A DNA stretch of 64,000 nucleotides from Trileptium ribeirensis (Eukaryota > Nematoda > Enoplea > Enoplida > Thoracostomopsidae), in contig JASANE010003168.1 in NCBI GenBank assembly GCA_030248225.1, positions 62,001-126,000 on the forward strand, written 5' to 3'. Both the position numbers and the translations under genes were made by a program. Each line of letters starts with the position of its first letter. Positions within the stretch are counted from its first letter, which is position 1. This document shows positions 12,080 through 24,400 of the stretch, piece after piece. A model generated the notes under the pieces. It was not told the DNA's origin and made no database searches. It saw nothing but the letters and a program-made list of their open reading frames with translations.

Positions 12080-15000
12080 TAGTGCTCGTGTGCACATATG
12101 CTATAAGCATGATCACATATGCTATAAGCAGTAGAGCACACCATATTCTGGAACGCGAACACACGCATTTTTAAACATATTTTACTGTTTTCATTCTCGA
12201 TATTATGTGCTGCGCATACTTAATACGTATCCTAAGAAACAGGCATTCGGATCAGGCTACGAATTGTCGGGTCGGATCAGGTCGATTCTGAGATATTTCG
12301 ACCAGATATTTTGTCTCTAGTTTGTATAAATACGAATGTGCAGTTCTGTCATATTTTTCAAACATTTGGCGGTTTTATAAGCTTTAGATCAGCAAAATGA
12401 TTTTAGACATAAACAAGGTAAAATAATTTTGACAATTATGGACCAAGTAAATTTTCTATGTCAACCCTTTATTGTAAACCCAAATCTAAGCAAATCAAAA
12501 TGTTGAATCGCCTATGTTTAGGCGTAAGTCAGGCACAAACATAAAAGAACCATCATTTCATACATTGTTCACTTAATTATATACCTTATTCATAAATTTG
12601 TCTACATTTTACACATAATATTTTAGTTTCATAATCATAATACTAACATGCATGTTTGGTAATAAGTTTCTGGGATCATTTCAAATAATGTTAGGAGTTT
12701 TTTTAACAAGAGAGAAGGAGACAGTTGCTCTGCTAGGATCGTTGAGCAAACCGCGACAAATTCTGGTTTTAGAGAAGTGAACCGCAGCTAATGCTAAACA
12801 TAAGTGCTATTAAATATATGTTTGGTATGAGCCCAAACTGAGCATCAACCAGATAGTCAAATATTGCGGATATTACTAGGAATAGATATTAAGATTTCGG
12901 GACGGAACTCAGTTTATCTGGATATAAAAAGTAGTGTAAGAAGCGTATCTACTGCAAGCGGGTGAACGGTTTCACCTTTGCATGACGACAACAGAGCCGT
13001 TCTATAATTAACTTATTTTTCCTAGTGTGTTTCCAAAAAAGCATATTTGTAATGTTTGAGCTGTCTATTTCAGTGACAAGTGTAATTCAGCCAGAGGAAA
13101 TACAATATTTTTACTGTAGATGATTTCAGACGGCGGCGAAAACCGTTGATTCCTGCTGCCGGAAAATGTTTTTTAAAAACATATCTGAAATATATGTTAT
13201 CTGAAAATATATGCCTTTAATGCCAGCACTAGGCAGAAATGCTAGAAATGAGCTAGTACTAGTGTGAGAGCTAACTCCAGGAGTATCCACAATAATAAAA
13301 CCTCAAGATAGTAAAATAATGATGGTCTGACATGGTACATTGACTCAGAAAATCAATTTGAATAGTTAAAGTTTCGAAACAGATCAAATGTGAAGAGCAA
13401 CAAAACATATGCTTGCCTGAGCTAAGCGAGGTAATCTAAGACCTCAACGAGTAAAAATATTGTAACTAGAACTTCTCACAGGTTCAAAACTAAAAACCAT
13501 TTCAACCCGTCTTGCAAAGCCGGGTATCCGAAATGGCGTTTCAATACATAAGAGTGCGGTCCCCGCTCACATGCCCCCATCAACTCACTTCTGTTTTCCA
13601 GTAAGAAAAGAGTACAACAAACTGTTTACAAGATGATTTGCGGGGTGCTGTTATATGTCAGAGTGAGGTTAGGATCACCGGCCCAGTCTTCTTGCTGAGC
13701 TGCTGATTACTGTACATGTTACAGCGGAATTTTTTGCCGCGAACGCTACCGCGAAAGAATAACGTTTTATGGGTGATTATCCAACTTTTTCTCGTGTTAA
13801 TACTCTGTCGTATTGGATTTGTTTTCTGTTGCTTTCTGTAGGGGCACCCTGCTTCTGTGAACCCGATCATGTAAAGAAGGTGCTGGAGCATGGAATATGG
13901 TGAGTGTTGGGCATTGATTCTGGCTATAATCAGAGGAGCATAAATGGAGAAGTGCATTTCAAATATCATGTCCCATTAGATGTTAATGGGTTTCGAGCCG
14001 TTCTTCCACGGTTTTTAACAGAGACTTTGTTTTAATTATCACGTTTTGAAGAAGAATATTCGAGTGTTTGATGCCGGGTCTGTTCAATACTTAAAAATTT
14101 TTAGGATCAGTTATTCGAAGCTAATTTCCTTTAGCTTTCAAATAACAAATTTGAACCACTGCAGACTAAACATGTAAAATGAACAAGTACACTGTATACC
14201 TCCGCTTCAAATGGAAATAGAGATTAATTAAATTCGGCTTTTAATACCATTTCATGTTTATATCAGTTAATAGTGAGCACTTGTCATACTCTTCTCCCTT
14301 ATGCACTCCTGGTGTTATTAGTCGTATGTCGTACGTACTCAATTGTAATTTGTTCTAATGTGATCATGACCTACATGATAAGATGATAACTTGTTTCCTA
14401 AATTCCCTTATGACAAATAATACGCTACTTAAACAAACATTAGAGCAAATACGCCAAATGTGGATCTTGGACTGAGTCAAGCTTACAAAGTCAACGTATC
14501 ATGCCATGTTTTTCTCTGTATATATATCATCGTGCATATCAAATTCCCTTTAGGCTAAACCATATCGTAACGCAAGCCTAAGTCTAAAAATTATATTTAA
14601 GCGTACCTGTGCTCATAAATAAACATAATTTGTTGCCCTACGGCAAACATGTCAAGACTCGCCTTTCGTCTACTGCCAAAAAAGTGAAAACTTGACATGA
14701 TATAAGTAATTTGTTAAACATTCAAACAGAACAAAAGGCTTCATAATACTAGAAAATAAATGAAAAATTTCTAAATAACTACCTTATACGAGAATAAACT
14801 CAACCCTTTAACGTCAATTGCACGTCAAACGAAATCGGAGCACTTTGTGACCTGTTATGTTAACTGAGTTTGTCGCGCCTCCTATAGATACTGAGCAACA
14901 GCTTCTAGATGGATCAGTGATTTACTTAGGGCAACTATCAATCGCGTATGCCTGGTTAGATACCTTGAGATTGTGAAGCACTGTAATACAAAATTAATGC

Positions 15001-15231
15001 AGTAGTTAAAGGCTTATTCTGCATTCATCAGCTATTTGTTATTTTGTGTTCCGTGTTCAATGTATCCTTCTCCATGATAACATTTGTGGCATTCTGGGCG
15101 TTAGAATAGTTGAAATTGATTTCATTGCTTTCCTACCTGCTGTGTAGGTTATACTATTTTATTACAGGATGAAATTGTAAAAGGGTTTGATTTGATATTA
15201 CCATTATAGTGGCTAATTTTGCTATTTACAG

Positions 15232-15263
15232 TCTTAGTTGACAGATTTGCTGACAAAGCGTCG
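15232..15263 (+). CDS. Candidate 32-nt microexon of ESRP (unconfirmed)
   Basis: A good acceptor (tttgctatttacag) ends at 15231 and a strong donor (gtgagt) begins at 15264. Read with the one base left by the 10890 donor, it is open and gives LLVDRFADKAS, in the position where the family has 'VNYKFESGTCS'. It exits in phase 0, however, whereas the next exon at 17824 needs two leftover bases. It therefore cannot be the only missing piece, and it may be chance. Confidence 0.25.
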
Positions 15264-17823
15264 GTGAGTCCGTTAACAACTATTAGTGATCACCAATTTT
15301 CCTATAATCATGAAATAGTGTGGTAGCCAAGGATTCTAATGCATTTACCTTTTCTTGTGTCAACTCAACTAATGGAGCCGATAAAGCGATTGTGATCATT
15401 TTTTTGCGTGATGCTGAATTTACAGATACGTGTGGACTACATTTCTGCCTGTTTTTCGCAGAAGCTTGTGAAATGGGTTAAATATGGAATGTGGCTTTAT
15501 AAAATTATGTAGCATTTTTGAAAATAGTAATGGAACGGAACTATATATGTTACCAGAAGAAGGAGGTTATTCAAGGCCAGATCCAGTTGTATTCTTGCGT
15601 CAGGTCCCATCACCTCCTGCAGGAAAATGCATAGGTAATCAAGGTTCGTAGGCTGTTAGTGGCAGGCTAGGGTAGTAACCATAATGGTGGGGCAGGCCTC
15701 CTTGTCTCCCATAGTAAAATCATAGATCGACCATTCGAGTCATTCATATTTTGACAATGAGGTGAAAATATATACTTATTGTTAACTCATAATATCTAAC
15801 GTGTGGTATGGGTTTGGGACGACTAGGACATAGAATAGAAAAGAAAAAGCAATCTACGAAATACAACAGTTAAGTATATATTTGAGAATGATTATACTAT
15901 GCTAACATGTCCACCGATCTCAAACGGAATGAGATTGGAATGGTAAATTTTGTGGTATTATGAGCAACTTTACACATTATTTCAACCATCAACCTTAATT
16001 AAACCGACTTCTAAAAGTGAATATTCGACATGTGGACTTTTTGGGTTTGCATTTTAACGATTATATATGTTATAATTACGGATAAACATAGATGATATTT
16101 TAGTATAATACTAACACTTTTAGATTTGTGAGTGTTGGACTTCGGCACACGCACGCTTCCTGGTTATGTGAATTTGATTGGCAAAGGAGCTGATAGCAGA
16201 TAGTTATAGTCTTAGGCTAAAGCTTATATGTTGCTATGTGGCTTTGACAATCGCACTGTTTAAAATTTACCGCAGGGATGCAGCCATCCGTACCAAACAT
16301 AGAGGCGAACTCATATGGTGTTACATAAGTTGCTTAAGGGAATATTTCTACACAGCGTATACGAACCCAAATCTTCAGAGTGTAAATAGTATTTTGGTTA
16401 GGAAAAATTTATGGTAATACTAGTGCCGTACCTAAAAATGCAACCAGTATTATATTTTTAGCTATGACTACTTTCGGTATCACAGTTTTCGCCATATTTT
16501 TGTTGAAAGGTCTAGCTACCAAATATTACAATCTGATGGGCGACATGGCATATAAATTTTTTTATTTTACGCGTCTTAATGGGCTTGTAAACTCAAACAT
16601 TGAGTGAAATTACAGTGCAAGCTGACATAGAGCTAGATTTACCAAGAGTTCATAATAAAAATTTGCAGCAGAAAAATATGGCAATCGGTCATACTCATAC
16701 GCTTCAGCTTACGCGATGATCTGGTCGTTTTAAGGCTCAGTAGGCTGTCCGGCAATGGTGCTCGCGATCATCGCACAAGGTAAAGCGTATGGCGGGTTTT
16801 GGTTTTTGGTGACAGCGAGAGATCCGTGAAGTTTAAAGAAACAGTGATAATTTTAGTATAGTTCTTAAGGAATACTTTTGTAGAAGGGTATGACTCTCCG
16901 TCGTACTCACTGACATTCTCTTGTATGAGGGGTCGTCTTTTGGCTTATCCCTCCTCATAAAGGATTCCAAGTGGGGCACCCCTAAACGTTTTTGGGAGTA
17001 TTGGCCTGCCCCTCAAGGTTCCTGGTGGATACCAGCTATAAGGTCACCGCCAACCAATCATATTATAGCAGTAGACGGAGTCTCAGTATATTGCTTCGAC
17101 TGTTCTAATCTGAGCGGTTGTTGCTGACATGATAATTGATACCCTCAAAAAATTTGGGAGGAGGTACCCCCTGGAATCTTTGGGGGACAAGACGAAAAAC
17201 GATCGAATCATTCAAAAGGTAATGTACAGGGTATGACAGAGTGTGATACACTTCTACAAAAATTTGACGGAAGTTAAATTGATCAGTAACGTAAAACTAT
17301 TTTCTTTTGCTTTTTTCGCCCCTGAACTAGTTAATACATTATATTTTTCTCAAAACATTTATAGGTACTTTCACGTGCCATTAATTCAATTTTTGATTCT
17401 TTCTTCCATTGTAAGTGTTCTGTATTTTGATAGCCAACTTTACGTTTTAAAAACCTTTTTCATTGACAAGTGTCGGCACTTTTCATATTTCTCAATCTTG
17501 TAAAGGAAGGGGTATCATGCTTTTAGGTTAAGATGCCATCGATAATTTTGTTTTAATATCTATTTTATTTCCGACTGAACTGCCAGATTTAGTCAAGTCT
17601 GTTTAGTATATATATACTAAAAAATTGTTAATCACAACTTACATTGTTAATCAAAGAAATCTTCATACCGTTTCTAAGCAAATTAGTGAATTTGAAAAAG
17701 CATAAACCGTTGCAGTAAGCGATCAGCTGCAGCTTTGTATAACAGGCGTACGGTTCTGCATATTATACTGGAGAAACCGAGAAACAAATGATTTGTTCTA
17801 ATGTATTTGAGATTATATTTCAG

Positions 17824-17934
17824 CCAAAAAGATGATGCAATTGATAATGAAACGGTTGTTAGGGCACGTGGACTTCCATGGCAATCATCCGATCACGATG
17901 TAGCTCGATTTTTTCATGGATTAAATATAGCGCG
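17824..17934 (+). CDS. ESRP: ESRP exon, first half of RRM1
   Basis: Acceptor gattatatttcag ends at 17823 and donor gtacga begins at 17935. In the frame fixed by homology the exon starts with one leftover base, then an acidic linker (DDAIDNET), then VVRARGLPW at 17855-17881, the RNP2-region hallmark of ESRP RRM1, then [17 protein letters not shown]. Vertebrate and fly proteins have '[17 protein letters not shown](R/K)FF', so conservation is near complete. It exits with two bases, which join the first base of the next exon to make arginine. A second AG at 17830-17831 could serve as an alternative acceptor and would restore the frame with the 10890 donor. Confidence 0.97.
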
Positions 17935-19497
17935 GTACGACTGTATTATGATTTTGATTCTATAGAATTTTAGTCCTTATTTTTAGACAATTTGGCAATT
18001 TTCATACGCCCGCTTTTAACCCTTGCCCGCATGAATTATTGTGCATTTTGTACAATACTGAACAAACTTTTGCCGCGACTGTAGGAGAACCAAGATCGAT
18101 TCGGTGAGAGTCTTGTACGTTAGCCACTACCCTATTTAGGAGCATGCCCCAGTTCGTAAAACACCGTTTAAGCTGTAATAAGCGAAACTACAAGCTTGCG
18201 TTATGATGTGATAGCAATCCTGATTCTGTTGCCAAGCAAAAGTACAGTGCTTTCAGCGCGGTTTGTAGCTGAGAAAGCACAATTCTTGGAAAATGTGCAA
18301 ATACTAGAAAACCTGCTTGGGCCCCAGCAAAAAGCTATTCTTAAATTAACTATCTTGTACAAATAACCGTCCTTAATTTAATAAATGTTTGTCGATAATG
18401 TTTTAACACTTTTTAGCTCTGTTAGCGTACCATCCTTGATGTTTACAATTGAAGTACCAATGCCTAATTTTTTAAAAATAGTCGGAAAATAAACAAGTGA
18501 TTCAAAATCAGTGTTAAATTTTATCCAAGTGCAATCAAATTGAATTTAACATAGCCATAACTACATAGTGTTTTTACAAGAAAACAAAATTACAAAATTT
18601 AATACATCGCTGGTACTGTTGTGCTTAGCGTCACTGTCAGGTGGTCAATATAAAGTATAAGTAATACGTCGATTAATCGCAAAAGATAGCCATAGTCGCA
18701 AACGCCTGAGGGAAGAGGGACCCGTCCTCCACCAGAAATATGCCTAGCAATATAACCTCACGGTGCACATACTGCTAAAATTTAAACCAAATAGCGCCAT
18801 TCACTCGCAAGTTTCAGTAACAACAGCTAACCTACGCGATTTTTAAACAAATCTGGTTGTTTTTGCTTTTTTATTTTTTGCCAAAGGAGTTATTGCCTAG
18901 ATATTATCGCTGATGGTGCAATATCCGGTATCACCTGAAAAATTTTTCACATTGCTTTTAGCGGTTACCATGATATAAACAAGAACAACAAATTCCATTT
19001 TGATTTCGAGCCTAAATGTGGGCGTGCCTAATCCTAGCACTGATAAAACTATACGTATAGATTAAATGCTATTACCATACTGTTTTGAGTATTAAACGCA
19101 ACCAAAGGTAAAATTACGGATATCCACCTATCCGTTATTGATACATAGCCGTTGTAATAAAACTTCGAATTAGTGTAGTAACCCAAAAACGTGATAATTT
19201 ATGTCATGAAAAATAATTTTATTTAGTAACGAAGTATAATTTTACGATTTTCTCGAGGTGTGTAAGTGTTTTGAAAAGGTTATTGGTATCATGTATTACA
19301 CATTATAAAGCATATAAATTAGCAATTAGCCATTAGCAGTACATATATGCAAAAGTTTGAAGATGTCCGCAGAGTGTAGCGACTGAAATCGCAACTGACC
19401 AAAAATTCGTATAAATAATTAATGGTTGTAATCACCTACAGCGTAAGCCCAGCGGTGATATAAATATAAATAACCCATTGACTGGTCCTTTTTTCAG
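17935..19497 (+). other. ESRP intron splitting RRM1
   Basis: A 1.56-kb intron that interrupts RRM1 between GLNIA and GGVALC. AT-rich; no repeat or gene recognised in it. Confidence 0.85.
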
Positions 19498-19673
19498 CGG
19501 AGGCGTAGCGCTTTGTCTAAGCCAATTCGGACGACGCAATGGTGAAGCCCTAGTTAGGTTTGAATCGATAGAACATCGCGATATGGCATTACGACGTCAT
19601 CGTCATTTCATGGGCAATCGCTACATCGAGGTCTATCGAGCCAGCGGTGAAGATTTTATCTCTGTCGCTGCAG
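19498..19673 (+). CDS. ESRP: ESRP exon, second half of RRM1
   Basis: Acceptor tggtccttttttcag ends at 19497 and donor gtaaat begins at 19674. The exon encodes [19 protein letters not shown], then [15 protein letters not shown], then [15 protein letters not shown] and finishes [17 protein letters not shown] at 19529-19564 is the RNP1-equivalent of ESRP RRM1, and RYIEVY(K/R)A(T/S)GEDF is the family signature that ends the domain. Together with the previous exon this gives a complete, intact RRM1. It leaves one base (G), as expected for the glycine pair that follows in relatives. The next exon, which should open the RRM2 region, was not found. Confidence 0.98.
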
Positions 19674-20182
19674 GTAAATATTTTTACCTCTATAAAATAT
19701 ATATTAGTATACATGAATTAATACGGCATTGCTATGTCTATATTCTCCTTCGCTATTCGAAACGGGGAATGGCCCGCGCCAGGCTATGTGACCCTTAACG
19801 GGATAATCCCCATACCGCCATGCATGGACACCAATATTGTGGAGCAGGTGTTGCTAAAGGATAGATTAGTAACCTGAATGGCGGTTATTTTAAGTTCTAT
19901 ATTACTTTAGCGAATTATTTACGATGCAACTGCGCCACGCCCGTCTAAACGAATGTTAAATTACAGATTTGCTGGTGACGTTAGGGTGGGGACCTGAAGT
20001 ACAACAGGAGTATGATTAAATAAGCATAGAACCGCAAGTGAACCGGCAACAAGATTATGATTATGCTGTTGTATTACTGACTAAAATCAAACAAATATTA
20101 TTACTAATAATTCATTGGTACAAACATTTGTTATCTCTTTGAATACGTGATATATTAATATTCTCGGCAGTTGCGAGGCTAC

Positions 20183-20340
20183 AATTTCACTGTAGGAGAT
20201 CGCGTTTTTCACTGTGATGGTGGGATGCTTTTGCACTGTAAGCGTGGGATGGTGGGAGTTTTTCACTTGGGGGCGCTTGTTCACAGCAGGGGTGGGTTCT
20301 TTTGATCTATGATGGGGCGCTTTTTCACAAGGAAGATTAG
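20183..20340. repeat. Degenerate G-rich minisatellite
   Basis: Roughly 30-bp imperfect units built on 'ttttcactgt(g/a)..g.gtggga': tttttcactgtgatggtggga, ttttgcactgtaagcgtggga, and further diverged copies to about 20335. Diverged enough to be old. Confidence 0.6.
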
Positions 20341-20585
20341 AGGAGGTTGGTGGGGCGAGTGCGCGCTTCTCATTGTACGGGATGTTGAAATTTCAATTTT
20401 TTTAGTTTGAAACTCAAAGATTTAAATGTCAAACAATTAAGCTTGAAATTTTGGAACCAAAACAAGCATAAAATTTCAATTCAGACTTAGCTTGATGCAC
20501 AACGTTTTGAATATTAATCAATTAAGCCTCAAATGTTGGCCAAAAATCAAGCTTTGAAATTTCCAAAATTTTAAATATCACGCAA

Positions 20586-20724
20586 TTAACCCTTTCATAC
20601 ACTAATCTATTTGTGTATCCTTGCAATGTTTGAAAAACTCAATACGGCGTCAGGTATCGAACCGGTGACGTGCGGTTGAAAGTTGCGTACGCAAACAAAC
20701 CACAGAGCTATCTGGGAGCTGATG
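20586..20724 (-). mobile_element. tRNA-derived SINE, family A, copy 1
   Basis: On the - strand the head carries an A-box-like TAGCTCTGTGG (20711-20701) and a B-box GGTTCGATACC (20663-20653), followed by an unrelated tail that ends TGAAAGGGTTAA. The copy at 56657-56786 shares both head and tail, including the 'ttaacc.tttca' end, so the boundaries are set by comparison. The acceptor stem does not pair well, so this is not a working tRNA gene. Confidence 0.8.
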
Positions 20725-20851
20725 CTCGATTTCTTACTGAAGCTCAGAAAGAATTAGCTATGCGATAGACTAATTTTTAATAAAATAAGACATTCTGACG
20801 CCAACACACAAAAATTTTGACCTCAAAACACGCTTTGAAATTACAAATATG

Positions 20852-21362
20852 TTATGCGGCGTTCACGTTATAATGTCATCGCTGTATGGAACTTCTGTCC
20901 CCCTGTGGTCGCGACCCTACTGTATAGACAGTCAGGGTGACACCCATACTGTAAATTAATTGCCGAGGGTATACCGCCCATCCCTAGTTACTGCATTTTT
21001 TCTTGACAGTGTCGTGTACACCCTTAGCTACCAATTTGGAGCGATTAACTATAACGGACACCGTCTGTAGCTAATGCGGCTATTAGTCAACTCTCCTGTG
21101 TAGCTTTTTCGAAATTTACGATATTTGTATCTAGCCAATATGAACATTGCTCAAGTAATTCCGAACACTGTCAATAAAACTGCCAGAAGAAACGGTGTGC
21201 CTGACACTGTCGAGAAGTGGTAACACGCGTAACTAGCTTGCATTAAAAATTTGTTAAAACATAGGGGTGTCTAAGACACCCTGTTGTCAACAGTGCGCCT
21301 GACACTGTGTGTAGTACATAGGTTCCAAACGTTGGGGACATTATAACGTGAACGCCGCATTA
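20852..21362. mobile_element. PIF/Harbinger-like MITE with perfect 23-bp inverted ends
   Basis: The element is 20855-21359 (505 bp). The left end tgcggcgttcacgttataat (continuing gtc) and the right end are perfect reverse complements over 23 bp, and both are flanked by TTA (20852-20854 and 21360-21362). A 3-bp TTA duplication is the PIF/Harbinger signature. Inside, 'tgcctgacactgt'-type words recur at about 21197 and 21293. No coding capacity. Perfect ends suggest a fairly recent insertion. Confidence 0.9.
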
Positions 21363-21479
21363 GTCTGATATTCAGTTTTAAATATCAAATAATCAATTCA
21401 ATCTACAGTAATTAAATCTGAAATTTTGAGAGCACAACAAGCTTTGAATTTTCAAACATGCTGGCTTTGTTGTAATTGT

Positions 21480-24400
21480 TTTTGAAACTTATTGAGCAGA
21501 GGCTCCTCAAATAGCGCACATTTCGAAGATCGTTCTTGTCCGCCTCTTTGAGGGTAATATCTCTTCGCCAGATAACTAGATATCCACAGATTTTGTTATC
21601 CAACGTGTAATGGGATACAGTTGTACACCTAGCTTAGTCTTTGCGCTACTTTAATGAGTTTCTTCTTAAATTGTTACATCAGCATGAATTGGGCACTTTT
21701 TAAATTTGGCCATTCGGGTCGCCCTACATTTTAGTTATAACTCTTGCTACAGGCTTCGGATCGAGAAATGAAGACCACTATCACCCTTTGACGGCGACCC
21801 TAAGTTTGTGCGCTTATAAATGCAAGTTTTGATTTGGCCTAGCGATAGATGCTTGATAACGAATGTCAGCAAAACGCTGTCGGCTGAAAAGCTGGGGTGC
21901 GTAGTAGTCAAACTTCCAACCCCATTTTGGGTTTGCTCTATAAACTGAGCTATCCCAGCATCGAATGTACAATAGTCATACATTAGCTATATTCGACATC
22001 GATCTGTCCTTCACTGGAACCAATCTCTGGCGTTATTTTAATATTGTGTATATTTCATAGATATTCAGTATGTAGATTTTTTATTTCATGATAAGATAAG
22101 CACCGGTTAAGCTGTTTTCCGCTAGGCAAACACATTTTTGGTGAGGCGCTATGGTTTTGATTCTGGGTTCAGCAACGCGGCTTCAGAATTCAACATTTCT
22201 CAGTACAACGTTAATGTTATAAAAGTAGGTTTGATTTGGCTTGGCTGTAGATGCTAACGTGAAAAGCAGCCTGTTCAAATGGGCGGGCGTGAAACTAGTA
22301 CCCACGATATTTTATCTTTAAATCTGCAAACAGACGCAATCCCGGTGCCACTTCACAGCAGTTATATATAAATAAAGCTGCTATATTTGACACATTGAAT
22401 TTTCAAATTTATAAACTTGATATAAAATATATTTATCGTTGTTTTGCTGATAAACTGCGAGGTTTAATTTTTATCATAAAAATACATTGTCACTTTGGCT
22501 TATAATTTGTACATAGTAAAAACTAAAGCGCACAACTACTGCATTGCTAACACGGATAAAGTACCGCTGAGGTGCGCAAGTGTGACATAAGCGATGCACT
22601 TATTAAGGCTAAACCATAGCGCTAGCCTATTATTAAGCTCCTTACAGGATTTTTAGAGTGAGGGAAAACCTTAGTCTTGGTGCTGTGGCACCACAAATAC
22701 CTCACACTAAGCTACTAATTCCTAGGAATGTTGAAAGTGAAAAAATTAAATACGTATAAAACATTAACGATTAGCTACTTAATTATTGCTTAGAAGAAAG
22801 ATTATCCTGAGACGTTTCAGCGTATCCAAATGTGGAGAAACAGTTCCAAAATTTTTCCGAGGGAGGTTCGGAGCCCTAAGCTGGTAACCCCCCTACCCCC
22901 ATGAGCATGTGGTTGTATGATATATATGCAGAGTTGGGCACCGGAAAAACCAACGAAAAAATGGTTTTTCCTGTTTTTTTCCGTTTTTTCCCACCTCCCC
23001 CGCCCCCCCGTAAAAAATATAAAAAAACTATTCAGTATTTTGGAGTCGAAAATAGTTGGAAAACCTTAATGCAATAAAATATTGCGCCCGTGACAATTAT
23101 TTGCACCAGTTTAAACAGCCCCTTTACATTTCATGCGTATGATTTATATGGTAGAGATGGTTCAACTGTACCTTTCAAGCATCAACTAAATTTATAATCT
23201 AAGCATAAGCATATCTTGATTACTTCACCGCATCAGAAACTTTTCCCGATGGCAAATTTAAATTAAATAAGCGCGGTACTGAATATAGCCATTGGATTTG
23301 TATCAAGCATATGAAAGCAGTAAACTAGCTGACCAAACACACATGCCCACAGATGGATATGGGACGGGGGTTGGTTACCCATAAAGTCAGCCTTCCTCTA
23401 AGAAAAACCAAAAACCTAGGGGTTACGCCCCTTCGTGGTTATCCACCACCATCCCACTCCCCGCAACAGTCTGTTTACCTGTGATAGATACCCGCGGGGA
23501 TGTATGGTATTTTTGCCACGACGGGTCATAAACTAAATTGATCGACAGTTGGATCGTAGGCTTAAATTACATATTGTATTGTATTAATGCGGTTCCAGCA
23601 TCACTTGGATGGTGGGCAGTTTGACGCCAGTTAGTAAGTTTACACAATATTAAAAATATGAAGTACTTTCACTATTCGAACCAATTAATTATACGCACTC
23701 CTTTCAATATAGCCACCGTGGGGTTTTCACATAGCCCTGCCCGTTGGAAAGATTCAATTGCCGCTGCACTGTGTGGCTGCAAATTCTATGTGACAACATT
23801 AAAGTTTTAGGCCTTTTTCAATAATTAAGTCATTGACATTCAAGATCTGGATTCAATTTAGCATAAAACTGTGTTTCCGCATAAAACTGTATATACGTCA
23901 ATTATTTAACACCCGAAATTATAACGGCTTTAATTTTAAACCATCAAAGTTGGCACATCTTGCAGTATTTTCGGCATAATTATTCCCCGATTTTATTAGC
24001 ATAACATATATTTGGCTTTAAACTTATAGCGTCAGTACGTATAACTTAGCATTTCTTAAGATTGGTGCACAAATTCCGTACGGTTGGTAGGAATACATCT
24101 GTTTATATTAGTATATACCTTGTATCTGTACATATGGGCCACAGCGTACCAAATCAAATATATATACCATGCGTTAACTCTGCGAACATAAGTATGTAAT
24201 TATCTCGTGTAATTATTGCTTATGTGTGTTTACTAAAGTGGGCCTGTTAAGCTGTAAATGTGGGACAAAATAATATGACGACACTTGACAAACAACAATT
24301 CCACTAGCTATTCGTCGACGGCATGAGCTTAGAGGCTGGAAAATTATCTATGAATAAGTAATCATGACTGGTCTAGTAAGAAGCTAAGATAGGTAGACTT

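Larger units (their letters stand above)
10891..17823 (+). other. ESRP intron (or introns), with an AT-rich tract and a hAT element
   Basis: The first 400 bases (about 10930-11310) are extremely AT-rich, dominated by tata/acata words. A hAT-type element follows at 11501-12071. Right after its target duplication, 'acatatgctataagca' occurs twice (about 12095 and 12115). The rest is ordinary AT-rich intron. Because the flanking exons are out of phase, at least one unidentified small exon probably lies here; one 32-nt candidate is listed separately. Confidence 0.6.
9..19673 (+). other. ESRP: ESRP/fusilli-type splicing regulator gene, partial (six exons; both ends outside or unseen)
   Basis: Gene-level entry. 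ESRP proteins are nuclear RNA-binding proteins that control alternative splicing of epithelial transcripts by binding UG/G-rich intronic motifs; they carry an N-terminal DEDDh-exonuclease-like domain followed by three qRRM-type RRMs. Here six + strand exons read in the family order: four for the N-terminal domain, two for RRM1. Introns measure about 1.9, 3.7, 4.7, 6.9 and 1.6 kb. Phases are 0, 0, 1 across the first three junctions and 2 at the last, all consistent; the 10890-to-17824 junction does not close in frame. The start codon and first exon lie left of the window. Downstream RRM2/RRM3 exons were not seen. The family call rests on recall of ESRP sequences, not on a search, but the RRM1 match is long and specific. 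Confidence 0.9.
20395..21475. repeat. Old AT-rich tandem repeat interrupted by a SINE and a MITE
   Basis: Imperfect units containing 'tttaaatatca..caattaa' and 'caagctttgaaatttc' occur at about 20420-20585 and resume at about 20800-20850 and 21370-21465. Between them sit the SINE (20586-20724) and the Harbinger-like MITE (20855-21359). The simplest reading is one older repeat array into which two elements later inserted. Confidence 0.55.

Noticed and set aside
16921..17127. Tryptophan-rich + strand open frame between ESRP exons
   Set aside because: No match to ESRP, no splice borders in the needed phase, and flanked by repeated tttgggag/ggggcacc words; probably a repeat.
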